Shown here: positions 44,601-53,141 of the stretch, in pieces
Layout: every line of letters begins with the position of its first letter
Position numbering within the stretch: the first letter of the stretch is position 1
Assembly (NCBI RefSeq): GCF_002013915.1
Contig: NZ_MBTF01000003.1
Span: 235,349-299,348, forward strand
Direction of reading: 5' to 3'
DNA: 64,000 nucleotides
Source of the DNA: Mucilaginibacter pedocola
GTDB lineage: Bacteria > Bacteroidota > Bacteroidia > Sphingobacteriales > Sphingobacteriaceae
The notes under the pieces: generated by a model
Databases searched by the model: none
Told to the model about the DNA's origin: nothing
What the model saw: only the letters and a program-made list of their open reading frames with translations
Made by a program: the position numbers and the translations under genes

Positions 44601-44827
44601 GTCATGTTCTCCACGCCGTTTATTTGTTCTTCCAGCGGGATGATAACGCTTTTAAGTACCACATCGGCATTGGCACCGCTGTAGGCGGCCTGCACCTGTA
44701 CGGTAGGCGGGGCTATATCCGGGTATTGCGAAACGGGTAGGGTAACCAAACCCAGCACACCCAGAATTACCAGTATAACCGATATTACGGTTGATAAAAC
44801 CGGGCGTTCTATGAATTTTTTAAGCAT
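41669..44827 (-). CDS. RND multidrug efflux pump, HAE1 family inner-membrane subunit
   Basis: The 1052-residue protein has the AcrB/MexB plan: an opening helix MLKKFIERPVLSTVISVILVILGVLGL, two large periplasmic loops and twelve membrane helices. The proton-relay Asp pair is in GIVVDDAIVVVE in the fourth helix (about residue 407). GLLAKNAILIVEFA in the second half is also typical of hydrophobic/amphiphilic efflux pumps. It exports drugs, bile-like compounds or secondary metabolites using the proton gradient. It sits between the adaptor (39 bp upstream) and the outer-membrane factor (15 bp downstream), a complete tripartite set. Confidence 0.96.
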   Translation of the reverse strand: MLKKFIERPVLSTVISVILVILGVLGLVTLPVSQYPDIAPPTVQVQAAYSGANADVVLKSVIIPLEEQINGVENMTYMTSSASNDGSASITVYFKVGTNPDLAAVNVQNRVSRATSLLPLVVTQAGVSVSKSQSSQLIIFSLYSEDKTYDETFLQNYTKINLVPAIQRVTGVGNAMVFGSKDYSMRIWLKPDVMSRYGLIPDDVTAALNEQNIEAAPGKFGENSHEPFQYVIRYKGRLQSAKEFGDIIIKSVGNGQLLRLNDVARLELGALDYSFQELTNGHESVGVAISQTAGSNARDVINNTKKILDDASAKFPHGVKIAYLVDANEFLNASIEKVISTLIEAFILVFIVVFVFLQDFRSTLIPAIAVPVAIVGTFFFLNLFGFTINLLTLFALVLAIGIVVDDAIVVVEAVHAKLDMGYKSARKASVDAMNEISGAIVSITLVMSAVFLPVTFISGSTGVFYKQFGITLAVAIILSAVNALTLSPALCALFLKPHEKGTAKHGFLNRFYVIFNASFDAVSGKYKKSVNFLSHKKWIALAAVAVFSAVLFYLVKTTPSSFVPNEDQGTIFAAISLPPASSTERTIAVATKIDSIGRTFPEVENSLKLVGFNFLAGSGSAYAMVILKLKDWDQRKEKTQSLESIIGQLFYKTKDLREATVFYFSPPTLQGFGNSDGFSFELQDKGGHTVDELYKVSNNFQAALRKRPEIQSLNSSFNPNFPQYQVDVNVAKCKEAGVTVNSVLGTLQGYYGGLYASNFNQFGKQYRVMVQADYDYRAREDGLSKIFVRNANGVMAPITTFITLKRVFGPEAISRFNLFTSISVTGSPNPGFSTGDAIKAIQEVAKTNLPAGYDFEFSGLTREELSTGSQSAYIFILCLVFVYFLLSAQYESYILPLAVLLSLPVGLAGTYLFAQIFGIGSNIYLQISLIMLIGLLAKNAILIVEFALERRRGGMDLIPSAIAGAESRLRPILMTSFAFIFGIMPLMFSTGAGANGNRSIGVGAVGGMLVGTVFGVFVIPVLYIIFQHLQEKVGRDKSHDNDDDEVEITPAH

Positions 44828-44866
44828 GGTATTGCTTTATATAATGTACGGATGTTGTCTGTTGAA

Positions 44867-46099
44867 TTATTTAAGGTTACCGTAAACCGATGCTGCGCTA
44901 ACCGGGTTTGGTTTTATTTCGGTACCATCGGGTATATTGCCCGAGCTTTCGAGGATTATCTTTTCGCCGCTTTTAACGCCACCTGTAACCACATAAAACG
45001 GCCCGGCGGTGTTTTCCATCACCTTTACGGCTACGTTCTTCACTTTATTTTGTGCGCCAACCACGTAAACAAAACGCTTATCCTGTAATTCGTAAGTCGA
45101 GCTTTGGGGTACCAAAATGGCATCTTTTACCACATGTGGTATGCGTACGCTTGCGCTGCTGCCGCTGCGGATAAGGCCTTTAGGGTTCACAAAATCGGCA
45201 CGTACGTTGGCAGCACCGGTGGCGGTGTTTATCAGTCCGTTAACGGTTTCTACACGGCCGGTATGCTCGTACACGCTGCTATCGGGCAGTATTAAAGATA
45301 CATTGGGCATTTTGGCAATAACGTCTTTCAAAGGCTTTGTGCCGCTGCCATCGCGGTTTAGTTCCAGCAATTGCTTTTCGTTAATAGCGAAGTACACATA
45401 CACGTTGGCTGTATTGTAAACCGTTGTGAGCGGTTCGGTGGTAGTGGCGGTTACCAGGCTACCCAGTTTATAAGGCAACGAACCAATAACGCCGCTAACC
45501 GGGCTGTTAATAGTAGTGTAACCTAAATTAACTTTTGCATTGGCCAAAGCAGCCTTTGCCTGAGCCAGTGCAGCAGCTTTCGATTGTTGTGTATACTCAG
45601 CCGATTCCAGCTCATATTTGCTAATGATGTCTTTCTCTACCAATGGCCTCACTTTGTTTACCTGCATGCGCGCAAGGGCCAGGTCGGCTTCGGCAGTTTT
45701 AATACCGGCCTCGGCGGTGCGTACTTCCTGCTCGTATTGCGGGGCGTTTATTTTAAACAACAACTGGCCTTTGGTAACAATGCTACCTTCGTCAACAAAT
45801 ATTTTTTCTACATAGCCATCTACTTTGGGGCGAATTTCGATGTTCTGCTGCCCTTGTATGCTGGCAGGGTAATCAACACTCAGGGTAGCGCTATGTGGTT
45901 GCAGTTCAAGTACTTTATAATCCAGTACCTGCGCACCGCCGGGACCACCCGGGCCGCCTGCGCCCTGTTCTTTTTTGCCTCCGCACGATGAAAAAAGAAT
46001 TGCTGCTGTAAGGCCAATAAGGCAAGTGTTTTTAAGCGTCAGATGGGTTTTACCTAAGAGAGGTGTTCGGGCGTTTATTAATTTCAGTTGCCTTATCAT
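44867..46099 (-). CDS. RND efflux periplasmic adaptor subunit
   Basis: The 410-residue membrane-fusion protein has an N-terminal basic stretch, a hydrophobic signal and lipobox LFSSC (Cys39), then a glycine-rich spacer (KEQGAGGPGGPGGAQ). Beta-barrel, lipoyl and hairpin domains follow (IRPKVDGYVEKIFVDEGS; NSPVSGVIGSLPYKLGSLV). It links the RND pump to the outer-membrane channel. The N-terminus before the signal is longer than usual (about 22 residues); no better start was found. First gene of the efflux operon; a TAnnTTTG-type box lies 33 bp upstream on the minus strand. Confidence 0.94.
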   Translation of the reverse strand: MIRQLKLINARTPLLGKTHLTLKNTCLIGLTAAILFSSCGGKKEQGAGGPGGPGGAQVLDYKVLELQPHSATLSVDYPASIQGQQNIEIRPKVDGYVEKIFVDEGSIVTKGQLLFKINAPQYEQEVRTAEAGIKTAEADLALARMQVNKVRPLVEKDIISKYELESAEYTQQSKAAALAQAKAALANAKVNLGYTTINSPVSGVIGSLPYKLGSLVTATTTEPLTTVYNTANVYVYFAINEKQLLELNRDGSGTKPLKDVIAKMPNVSLILPDSSVYEHTGRVETVNGLINTATGAANVRADFVNPKGLIRSGSSASVRIPHVVKDAILVPQSSTYELQDKRFVYVVGAQNKVKNVAVKVMENTAGPFYVVTGGVKSGEKIILESSGNIPDGTEIKPNPVSAASVYGNLK

Positions 46100-46482
46100 T
46101 ATTTCTGTTTATATCATTATTATAATATCAGGCAAATGTAATTATCAAACCGTCAATAAAAGCTATTGGTGCTTGTTAATTTACATAGGACAATTTGCCT
46201 TGTTTAATGCCACTTACCCTGATCATTGATAGATGGTGAAAGGTGCTTAGATGTTACAAATAATGGCATTCCAAATTTGTTTTCTGCCCCAAATCGACGA
46301 AACATATATCTAAAATCGACCAAAAGCAGGATTTAAACGATGGGGTAAGTGTTCGCCAACGGCATGCGTAGCTATGAAAAACTACTTCATCCCCATGACG
46401 GTGCAGGATGCGCATACCATGTGCCTTTTATAATTTAAGCCCCTCATAACAGGCTCCTCCTGTTTTAAACCTGATTTTTTTG
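46100..46482. other. Divergent intergenic region, efflux operon / GH106 operon
   Basis: This 383-bp AT-rich gap should hold promoters for both the minus-strand efflux operon and the plus-strand GH106-GH78-SGNH operon. A -7-like box is marked at 46133-46140. No TetR- or AraC-type regulator gene is present beside the pump, and no other structure was seen. Confidence 0.45.
46133..46140 (-). promoter_or_regulatory. Bacteroidetes-type -7 box (TACATTTG) for the efflux operon
   Basis: The minus strand reads TACATTTG, an exact TAnnTTTG match, 33 bp before the adaptor start codon. No good -33 partner is visible, so this is provisional. Confidence 0.35.
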
Positions 46483-49400
46483 ATGCCACTAAAACACACC
46501 TGCCTACTGTTAGCCGGCCTCGCCATTGGCGCGCTGCAAGCTAATGCACAAAGCAAACCCACAAGTAAGGCTTTGCCTCATCGTTCATCAACTTTTAAAA
46601 CCCTCGAAACAGATTTTGCTACCATCCCCGATTCGGTACAAACCAGTGTTTACTGGTATTGGATATCGGGCAACATCTCCAAAGAGGGTGTGGTGAAAGA
46701 TTTGGAGGCGATGAAGAAAGTGGGTATCAACCGTGCTTTCATCGGCAATATCGGTTTGGATGAGGTGCCGAATGGTAAGGTAAAAATGTTTTCGCCGGAG
46801 TGGTGGGAAATAACCCACGCTGCGCTTAAAGCTGCCACAAGGTTGAATATCGAGATAGGTATTTTTAACGGGCCGGGCTGGAGCCAGTCGGGCGGGCCAT
46901 GGGTTAAACCGGGGCAGTCTATGCGGTATTTAACATCATCGCAAACTATGGTGAAGGGGCCAATGGTGTTCAACCAAAAACTGCCCGTGCCTAAGGCCGA
47001 TTTTCAGGATGTAAAGGTAATTGCTTATCCTGTAGCTAACGATTATCAGTCGGATATAAGCGCCCTAAAGCCCACTTATAGCTCGATGCCAAAAGTAGAT
47101 TCGCTGGATAATTTATTTGATGGGAGCGATGCTACTGCAGTGCCGGTAAAGGAAGGCAAACATTTAGCGGTAGATGTAAATGTGTCGCAACCTTATACGC
47201 TCCGCAGTGTAACCATCAACACCAGCCAACATCCTGTAATTTTGCAGGGCGAGGTGCAGGCAAAAAACGATACCGGTTACGTAACCATCAGGCAATTCAC
47301 TATCGACCGCCGCAACCCGGCGCTCAATACAGGCTTCATACCTTACGGGCCGGCTACCATATCAACACCTGCAACTTCGGCAACAAGCTTTAGGGTGGTG
47401 TTTAACAAGGTGTCGGGCAATTCGGGCGTGGCAGAGATAAAATTTTCGTCGGTGCCGATGGTAGAAGACTACCTCGAGAAAACTTTAGGCAAAATGTGGC
47501 CAACGCCGCATCCTTTCTGGACGGCCTACCAATGGGATGTTCAACCCAACGATAAAAACAGCTACGACATAGACCCCGCAAAAGTGCAGGATATATCAGC
47601 TTCGATGGCTGCCGACGGCACGCTTAACTGGAACGTGCCCGCCGGCAACTGGATAATTGAGCGCACCGGCATGGTACCAACTTTGGTAACCAATTCGCCT
47701 GCGCCAAAAGAGGGGCAGGGGCTGGAAGTGGATAAGATGAGCAAGGAGCACGTTGCTGCCCACTTTGATGCCTTTATGGGCGAGATATTAAAACGCATAC
47801 CCGCTGCCGACCGCAAAACCTGGAAGGTAGTGGTGCAGGATAGCTACGAAACCGGCGGCCAAAACTGGACCGACGGCCTTGCTGCCGAGTTTAAACAGGT
47901 TTACAAATATGACCCTATACCATACCTGCCCGTTTTACAAGGTAAAGTGGTAGGCAGCCGCGATATGTCTGACAGGTTTTTGTGGGACCTGCGCCGTTTA
48001 ATTGCCGACGATGTTTCTTACAAATACGTTGGCGGTCTGCGCGATGTAAGCCACAAATACGGCCTGCACACCTGGCTAGAGAATTACGGGCATTGGGGCT
48101 ATCCCGGCGAGTTTTTGCAGTACGGCGGCCAATCCGACGAGATTGGGGGCGAGTTTTGGAGCGAGGGCGACCTGGGCGATATTGAGAACCGTGCGGCATC
48201 ATCATCGGCACATATTTATGGTAAAACTAAAGTGTCGGCAGAATCATTCACGGCGGCGGGTGCACCATTCGGGCGTTACCCGGCCATGTTCAAAAAACGT
48301 GGCGACAGGTTTTTTACCGAGGGTATCAACAATACCCTGCTGCACGTTTACGTGGCTCAGCCCGGTGATGATAAAACGCAACCCGGCCAAACGGCTTGGT
48401 TCGGGGTGGAGTTTAACCGCCAGAATACCTGGTTTTATGATATGGATGTGCTGATGAAGTACCTAAAACGCTGTAACATGATGCTGCAGCAAGGGCGCTA
48501 TGTGGCCGATGCAGCTTATTTCATCGGCGAGGATGCACCAAAAATGACTGGTGTTACCGACCCTGCCTTGCCCGAAGGTTACTCTTTCGACTACATCAAC
48601 GGAGAGGTTATCAAAAATAGGCTATCGGTAAAGAATGGCAAATTTGTACTGCCTAACGGCATTACCTACAGCGTGTTGGTGTTGCCAAAGCTGGAAACCA
48701 TGCGCCCGGAATTGTTAGTTAAAATAAAAGAGCTGGTGTTGCAGGGCGGCGTGGTATTGGGGCCAAAGCCAAGCCGTTCGCCAAGCTTAGCGGGTTACCC
48801 TGCAGCTGACGGGCAGGTACAAAGCCTTGCTGCCGAAATGTGGGGCGAAGGCGCCGAAGCCAAAGTACACCATTACGGCAAAGGTATGGTGCTGAGTGGT
48901 ATGGGTATGGAAGAAGCCTTTAAGATAGTGAAGGCTGGCCCCGATTTTAAAGCGCGGAATGCCGAACAGGTATTATTCATCCACCGCAAACTGGCCGATG
49001 GCGATATGTATTTTGTATCGAATCAGAACGAGAAGCCGATAAACTTTACCGGGGAGTTTTCGATAGCAGGTAAACAGCCTGAGTTGTGGGATGCGATAAC
49101 CGGTAAAACGCGTGCCTTGCCAAATTATACGCAAACCGCAACCACTACTAAAGTGCCAATGCAATTAGCACCGCTGGAAAGCGCTTTCATTATCTTCAGG
49201 AAGCCCGGCAAAGGTGGTAATAAAGCTAAAACCAATTATCCTGTGCCGGCCAAAAGCATCAGCATTGAAAAACCATGGACGGTTAGTTTCGATAAAACCA
49301 TGCGTGGCCCCGTAAAACCTATTGTTTTTGATACCTTGGCCGATTGGTCGAAAAGCGCGAATGATAGCATTAAATATTACTCGGGCACGGCATGGTATCG

Positions 49401-49734
49401 CAATAGCTTTAAAGTAGAGAAGCTGCAGCAAGGCGGCAAATATGTTATCGACCTTGGGCTGGCACGTTCCATAGCTAAGGTGTACGTAAACGGCAAAGAA
49501 ATGGGTGGCGTTTGGACTCCGCCTTACCGCGTAGATATTAGCAAAGCTGTAAAAGCAGGCGAGAACAAACTGGAAGTGAAAGTAGTGAACAACTGGGTGA
49601 ACCGCCTGGTAGGCGATAGCAAAATGCCGGTAGGCACGCGCCCGACACAGGTTATTTATGGCCCGGATGCTAATACGGGGTTACAACAGTCGGGTTTGTT
49701 AGGCCCGGTTAAAATTGATGTGATAAAATATTGA
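46483..49734 (+). CDS. GH106-like alpha-L-rhamnosidase (second copy)
   Basis: The 1083-residue exported enzyme has a signal peptide (MPLKHTCLLLAGLAIGALQANA) and the GH106 opening TSVYWYWISGNISKEGVVKDLEAM. It ends with a galactose-binding-like sandwich domain (LGLARSIAKVYVNGKEMGGVWTPPYRVDISKAV). The ATG at 46483 is preferred over a TTG one codon earlier. It is paralogous to 19996-23289 but clearly diverged. Its stop overlaps the next start (TGATG at 49732-49736), so it is translationally coupled to a GH78-like gene. Together they suggest stepwise removal of rhamnose from a branched pectin-type glycan. Confidence 0.87.
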   Translation: MPLKHTCLLLAGLAIGALQANAQSKPTSKALPHRSSTFKTLETDFATIPDSVQTSVYWYWISGNISKEGVVKDLEAMKKVGINRAFIGNIGLDEVPNGKVKMFSPEWWEITHAALKAATRLNIEIGIFNGPGWSQSGGPWVKPGQSMRYLTSSQTMVKGPMVFNQKLPVPKADFQDVKVIAYPVANDYQSDISALKPTYSSMPKVDSLDNLFDGSDATAVPVKEGKHLAVDVNVSQPYTLRSVTINTSQHPVILQGEVQAKNDTGYVTIRQFTIDRRNPALNTGFIPYGPATISTPATSATSFRVVFNKVSGNSGVAEIKFSSVPMVEDYLEKTLGKMWPTPHPFWTAYQWDVQPNDKNSYDIDPAKVQDISASMAADGTLNWNVPAGNWIIERTGMVPTLVTNSPAPKEGQGLEVDKMSKEHVAAHFDAFMGEILKRIPAADRKTWKVVVQDSYETGGQNWTDGLAAEFKQVYKYDPIPYLPVLQGKVVGSRDMSDRFLWDLRRLIADDVSYKYVGGLRDVSHKYGLHTWLENYGHWGYPGEFLQYGGQSDEIGGEFWSEGDLGDIENRAASSSAHIYGKTKVSAESFTAAGAPFGRYPAMFKKRGDRFFTEGINNTLLHVYVAQPGDDKTQPGQTAWFGVEFNRQNTWFYDMDVLMKYLKRCNMMLQQGRYVADAAYFIGEDAPKMTGVTDPALPEGYSFDYINGEVIKNRLSVKNGKFVLPNGITYSVLVLPKLETMRPELLVKIKELVLQGGVVLGPKPSRSPSLAGYPAADGQVQSLAAEMWGEGAEAKVHHYGKGMVLSGMGMEEAFKIVKAGPDFKARNAEQVLFIHRKLADGDMYFVSNQNEKPINFTGEFSIAGKQPELWDAITGKTRALPNYTQTATTTKVPMQLAPLESAFIIFRKPGKGGNKAKTNYPVPAKSISIEKPWTVSFDKTMRGPVKPIVFDTLADWSKSANDSIKYYSGTAWYRNSFKVEKLQQGGKYVIDLGLARSIAKVYVNGKEMGGVWTPPYRVDISKAVKAGENKLEVKVVNNWVNRLVGDSKMPVGTRPTQVIYGPDANTGLQQSGLLGPVKIDVIKY

Positions 49735-51773
49735 TGATGAAGATTTTTTTTAATTCCTCTCTTGAGAGGGGGCGCGAGAGACTGAGTGAGAGCAGGGGTG
49801 TGTTAGCCATTATGAAAAGCGTTATGCATAGCACGCAAAACACACCCCTGCACCCCTCTCAAGAGGGGAACCGCACAAGCCTTTCCGCGCTTTTGGCTTT
49901 GACGAAGGATGGTTTTAGTTCCCCTCTTGAGAGGGGGCGCGTAGGTAAGAGCGGGAGCAGGGGTGTGTTAGTCCGTAATGCATTAACGCGAAACACAGGC
50001 TCGCGCTATTATTCCTTTACGCTTTTAGCTTTCACCTTTCTGCTTTTAGCTCAAAACACCTACGCCCAACTCCCGCCGGTATTTGCGGGCGATAAACGTG
50101 CGGTACAAAAAGAAGAAACGGTACGCACTTACCTTTCGCCAACCAAAATACTGTGGCAAAGTACCACCGATGCGGCTAATATTAAAAATGCAGCAAGGCT
50201 GCTGAAGACAGGCGACGGGCAGGCCAACCTTTCGGGAAAAGACCTGTGCATTTTGCAAAACACCGCGACAGCAAAAGCAAGCCTCCTGCTCGATTTTGGG
50301 CGCGAACTGCATGGCGGGCTGCAACTGGTTACCGACCAATCGCGCGGGGGCAAGCCCATTAGGGTGCGCATCCGTTTCGGCGAATCGGCGAGCGAGGCAA
50401 TGAGTAATATCGATACCGTAAAAGGCGCCACTAACGACCACGCCATGCGCGATTTTGAAATATCGCTGCCTTGGCTGGGTAAGCTGGAAGTAGGCAACAC
50501 GGGTTTCCGTTTCGTGCGGATAGACCTGCTGGGGGATAATGCAGAACTGAAGCTGAAAGAAGCCCGGGCGATATTTATCTTTCGTGACATCCCGTACTTG
50601 GGCTCGTTTAAAAGCAGCGATACCCTGCTCAATAAAATTTGGATGACCGGGGCTTACACCGTGCACCTCAACATGCAGGATTACCTGTGGGACGGCATCA
50701 AACGCGACCGCCTGGTTTGGGTAGGGGATATGCACCCCGAAACATCTACCATTGCGGCGGTATTCGGCAACAGCAACGTGGTACCCAAAAGCCTCGACCT
50801 GGCAAGAGATATTACCCCGCTGCCCGAATACATGAATGGCATGATATCCTACTCGATGTGGTGGCTCCTCATTCAGCACGACTGGTACATGCATAACGGC
50901 GACCTGAAGTACCTGCAACAACAGAAGCCATATATGATAGCGCTGCTGAATTTGTACCTGAAACAAATTGACGATAACAACAGCGAAGCGCTGAAAGATG
51001 GCACGCGCTTCCTGGATTGGCCAAGCAGCACCGACCCGAAAGCCATCCATGCGGGTTTGCAAGGAATGCTGGCCATGACACTGGATGCTGGTGCCGAGCT
51101 ATCAACCATTTTAGGCGACCCAACAACTGCTGCTAAGTGCAAAGCCGCCGTTGCCCGCCTCAAAAAGAATGTGCCCGATCCGGGCAAGTCTAAACAAGCG
51201 GCAGCGCTTTTGGGCCTATCCGGTTTAATGCCTGCCGATAAGGCGAATGCTGTATTGTCGGCCGGTGGCGTGCACGATTATTCTACCTTCTTTGGCTATT
51301 ACATGCTAATGGCGAAAGCCAAAGCCGGCGATTACCAGGGTTCGATAGATGCTATAAAAGATTACTGGGGCCCGATGCTTTCATTAGGGGCGACCTCCTT
51401 TTGGGAAGATTTTAATATCGATTGGTTGCCCAACGCTTCGCGAATAGACGAACTGGTGCCCGCGGGTAAAAAAGATATCCATGGCGATTACGGTGCATTC
51501 TGCTACAAAGGTTTCCGCCACAGCCTTAGCCACGGCTGGGCATCGGGGCCAACACCATGGCTAACCCAATACGTATTGGGTGTAAACGTAATGGCCCCCG
51601 GTTGTAAAGTGCTGAAGATAGAACCGCATTTGGGTAACTTAACTTATGCGGAGGGCACATTCCCTACGCCATTAGGCATTGTTAAAATAAAGAATACCAA
51701 ACTGGCTAACGGGAAGGTGAAGATAGATGTACAAGCACCGAAAGGTATTATGATCATTAAGTCGGTAAATTGA
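49734..51773 (+). CDS. GH78-like alpha-L-rhamnosidase with repeat-derived N-terminus
   Basis: The 679-codon frame contains a beta-sandwich domain (LLDFGRELHGGLQLVTDQS) and an (alpha/alpha)6 barrel. The GH78 catalytic stretch DGIKRDRLVWVGDMHPE starts at about residue 320, and the C-terminal sandwich domain is LGNLTYAEGTFPTPLG. The signal peptide YYSFTLLAFTFLLLAQNTYA begins only near residue 88. The preceding codons are made of inverted repeats (49750-49985), so either the repeat has inserted between start and signal peptide, or translation really starts at the GTG at 49965. From there the protein would have a short basic N-region and a normal signal peptide. The ATG at 49734 overlaps the GH106 stop. 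Confidence 0.85.
   Translation: MMKIFFNSSLERGRERLSESRGVLAIMKSVMHSTQNTPLHPSQEGNRTSLSALLALTKDGFSSPLERGRVGKSGSRGVLVRNALTRNTGSRYYSFTLLAFTFLLLAQNTYAQLPPVFAGDKRAVQKEETVRTYLSPTKILWQSTTDAANIKNAARLLKTGDGQANLSGKDLCILQNTATAKASLLLDFGRELHGGLQLVTDQSRGGKPIRVRIRFGESASEAMSNIDTVKGATNDHAMRDFEISLPWLGKLEVGNTGFRFVRIDLLGDNAELKLKEARAIFIFRDIPYLGSFKSSDTLLNKIWMTGAYTVHLNMQDYLWDGIKRDRLVWVGDMHPETSTIAAVFGNSNVVPKSLDLARDITPLPEYMNGMISYSMWWLLIQHDWYMHNGDLKYLQQQKPYMIALLNLYLKQIDDNNSEALKDGTRFLDWPSSTDPKAIHAGLQGMLAMTLDAGAELSTILGDPTTAAKCKAAVARLKKNVPDPGKSKQAAALLGLSGLMPADKANAVLSAGGVHDYSTFFGYYMLMAKAKAGDYQGSIDAIKDYWGPMLSLGATSFWEDFNIDWLPNASRIDELVPAGKKDIHGDYGAFCYKGFRHSLSHGWASGPTPWLTQYVLGVNVMAPGCKVLKIEPHLGNLTYAEGTFPTPLGIVKIKNTKLANGKVKIDVQAPKGIMIIKSVN
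49750..49985. repeat. Three alternating copies of a CCTCTTGAGAGGGG repeat at the start of the GH78 gene
   Basis: CTCTTGAGAGGGGGCGCG appears near 49759 and near 49924, with an inverted CCCCTCTCAAGAGGGG between them (about 49853-49868). Each is linked to AGCAGGGGTGTGTTAG or its inverse (about 49791, 49837 and 49957). The three units alternate in orientation and encode the first 85 or so codons of the open frame. Confidence 0.75.
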
Positions 51774-51813
51774 TATTTAACCGTATAATTGATCAAAACA
51801 TATAACATCGGGT

Positions 51814-52641
51814 ATGGCATTGTTAAAAAGACTATTTGTTTTCCTTACGGCAGGGTATTTACTTACCTCGTTTAAGGAAAAAGAGACTACTTGGGTAGCC
51901 ATAGGCGATTCGATAACTTATTTGAACGACCATCTCGACGAAACGGGCAACCGTGTCACCAAAGGCTATTTAACACGGGTAACAGAGCAATTGCCCGGGC
52001 TGCAATACATCAATAAAGGTTTCAACGGGTGGACATCGGGAGGCATCGCCAAAAGGATAGACAGCTTGGGTTTAACTAAGGCAGACATCTATTCGGTGTT
52101 TTTAGGCACCAATGACTGGTGGCAGGGCAGGCCCGTAGGTACCCTTGATGATTACAAGAACAATAAGGGTAACATCTCAGTATACGGCTCTTACCGCATC
52201 ATCATTAATAAACTGCGCAGCCTAAACCCGGAAGCCAAAATACTGCTGATAACGCCCATGCAACGCGGCGACTTTGTTTACCTGGCCGATCATAACAACA
52301 ATGCCTATGGCTCCTATAAAGACAAAAACGGGCAGTCGCTGGAAGCCTTTGCTAATGCTATCGATTCAATTGGCGCATTCGAGCATATCCCGGTTGTTGA
52401 CCTTTATCATAACAAACAGCTGAAGCCGGAGAACATGGTAAAGTTCAAACGCCTGAAAGACCCGCAAACAGGAGTGTACACCAACTATAAGTACCCGGAA
52501 TATACACAACCTGCCTACAACCCTGCAACTGATGAGTACCCATACCCATTAGAAGCTATCAACCTAACTTATGATGGTTTGCATCCGTCGGACAAGGGCA
52601 ATGCTATAATTACGAAGGCTATTGTTAAAAAGTTGAAATAG
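51814..52641 (+). CDS. SGNH/GDSL-family hydrolase
   Basis: The 275-residue protein has a hydrophobic signal sequence (MALLKRLFVFLTAGYLLTSF) and all SGNH blocks: WVAIGDSITY (catalytic Ser at about 33), INKGFNGWTSGG, VFLGTNDWW and YDGLHPSDKGN (catalytic Asp and His). These enzymes are often carbohydrate esterases that remove acetyl groups from pectin or xylan. It lies 40 bp after the GH78-like gene, which supports a role in stripping esters from a rhamnose-containing glycan. Confidence 0.9.
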   Translation: MALLKRLFVFLTAGYLLTSFKEKETTWVAIGDSITYLNDHLDETGNRVTKGYLTRVTEQLPGLQYINKGFNGWTSGGIAKRIDSLGLTKADIYSVFLGTNDWWQGRPVGTLDDYKNNKGNISVYGSYRIIINKLRSLNPEAKILLITPMQRGDFVYLADHNNNAYGSYKDKNGQSLEAFANAIDSIGAFEHIPVVDLYHNKQLKPENMVKFKRLKDPQTGVYTNYKYPEYTQPAYNPATDEYPYPLEAINLTYDGLHPSDKGNAIITKAIVKKLK

Positions 52642-52660
52642 CGCCTCACGTTGTCGCTCC

Positions 52661-52896
52661 AACCATAGCGATGGGTTTCAAACTTATCGCTATGGTTTCA
52701 TAAAATAATACATTCCCATTTCCCTGCCCCTTCAGGCGTCCACGCCTGAAGGTAAAATTCTGCCAGCGTCCACGCTGGCGAAAGTCGTGAGCGTGGACGC
52801 TCAAAAATGTTCTCATCCAGGCGTGGACGCCTGGACGGGCGTTAGGGCATATGGAACCATAGCGATGGGTTTCAAACCCATCGCTATGGTTCCATA
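52661..52896. repeat. Cluster of six hairpins with two repeat families
   Basis: Two copies of a CCATAGCGATGGGTTT-type palindrome bracket the cluster: 52661-52697 (12-bp arms) and 52850-52896 (23-bp perfect arms, 1-nt loop). Each is followed by ATAATACATTCCCA. Between them lie four hairpins that share the core GCGT-(CC or GG)-ACGC: 52729-52752 (11-bp arms), 52762-52779 (8-bp arms), 52788-52803 (7-bp arms) and 52816-52835 (9-bp arms). No transposase is nearby. Confidence 0.85.
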
Positions 52897-52933
52897 AATA
52901 ATACATTCCCAATTCGCGTAAATAACCTATCAA

Positions 52934-52953
52934 TATACCGTAATCACGGTATA
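52934..52953. promoter_or_regulatory. Inverted repeat TATACCGT-N4-ACGGTATA
   Basis: Eight-base arms (52934-52941 and 52946-52953) enclose AATC. It is 189 bp upstream of the protease array and unlike the GC-rich hairpins beside it, so it may be an operator. No regulator is known for it. Confidence 0.35.
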
Positions 52954-53141
52954 TGCCGGATGCGGTATGCTATCTATATTGCATTGCCAATTAAACTTCC
53001 CGGCATATTAAATATTTGTTCTTTTTTTATGAGTAATGTGTATCATGTAGCTTAATATCAGTAGGCTGTGTTTTGGGAGGGATGTTGGTATTGCAAGCGT
53101 AAGCCGCAATAATAATATGAAAACCCAAATCCACACTTAAT

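Larger units (their letters stand above)
52642..53141. other. Intergenic region with hairpin cluster upstream of the protease array
   Basis: The first half (52661-52896) is a dense series of hairpins described separately. The second half is AT-rich, contains an inverted repeat at 52934-52953, and presumably carries the promoter of the papain-like protease gene. No protein-coding gene is recognised; a 95-codon frame on the minus strand (52646-52933) only crosses the hairpins. Confidence 0.6.

Noticed and set aside
50046..51062. Long open frame (338 codons) antisense to the GH78-like gene
   Set aside because: The sense frame has clear GH78 motifs; the antisense product has no recognisable domain and arises from the GC-rich third positions of the sense gene.
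52661..52896. Possible CRISPR array
   Set aside because: The repeats are palindromes of different length and spacing without regular unique spacers, and no cas genes are present.
52646..52933. 95-codon minus-strand frame in the hairpin cluster
   Set aside because: Its sequence is made of the palindromes themselves; no protein features.
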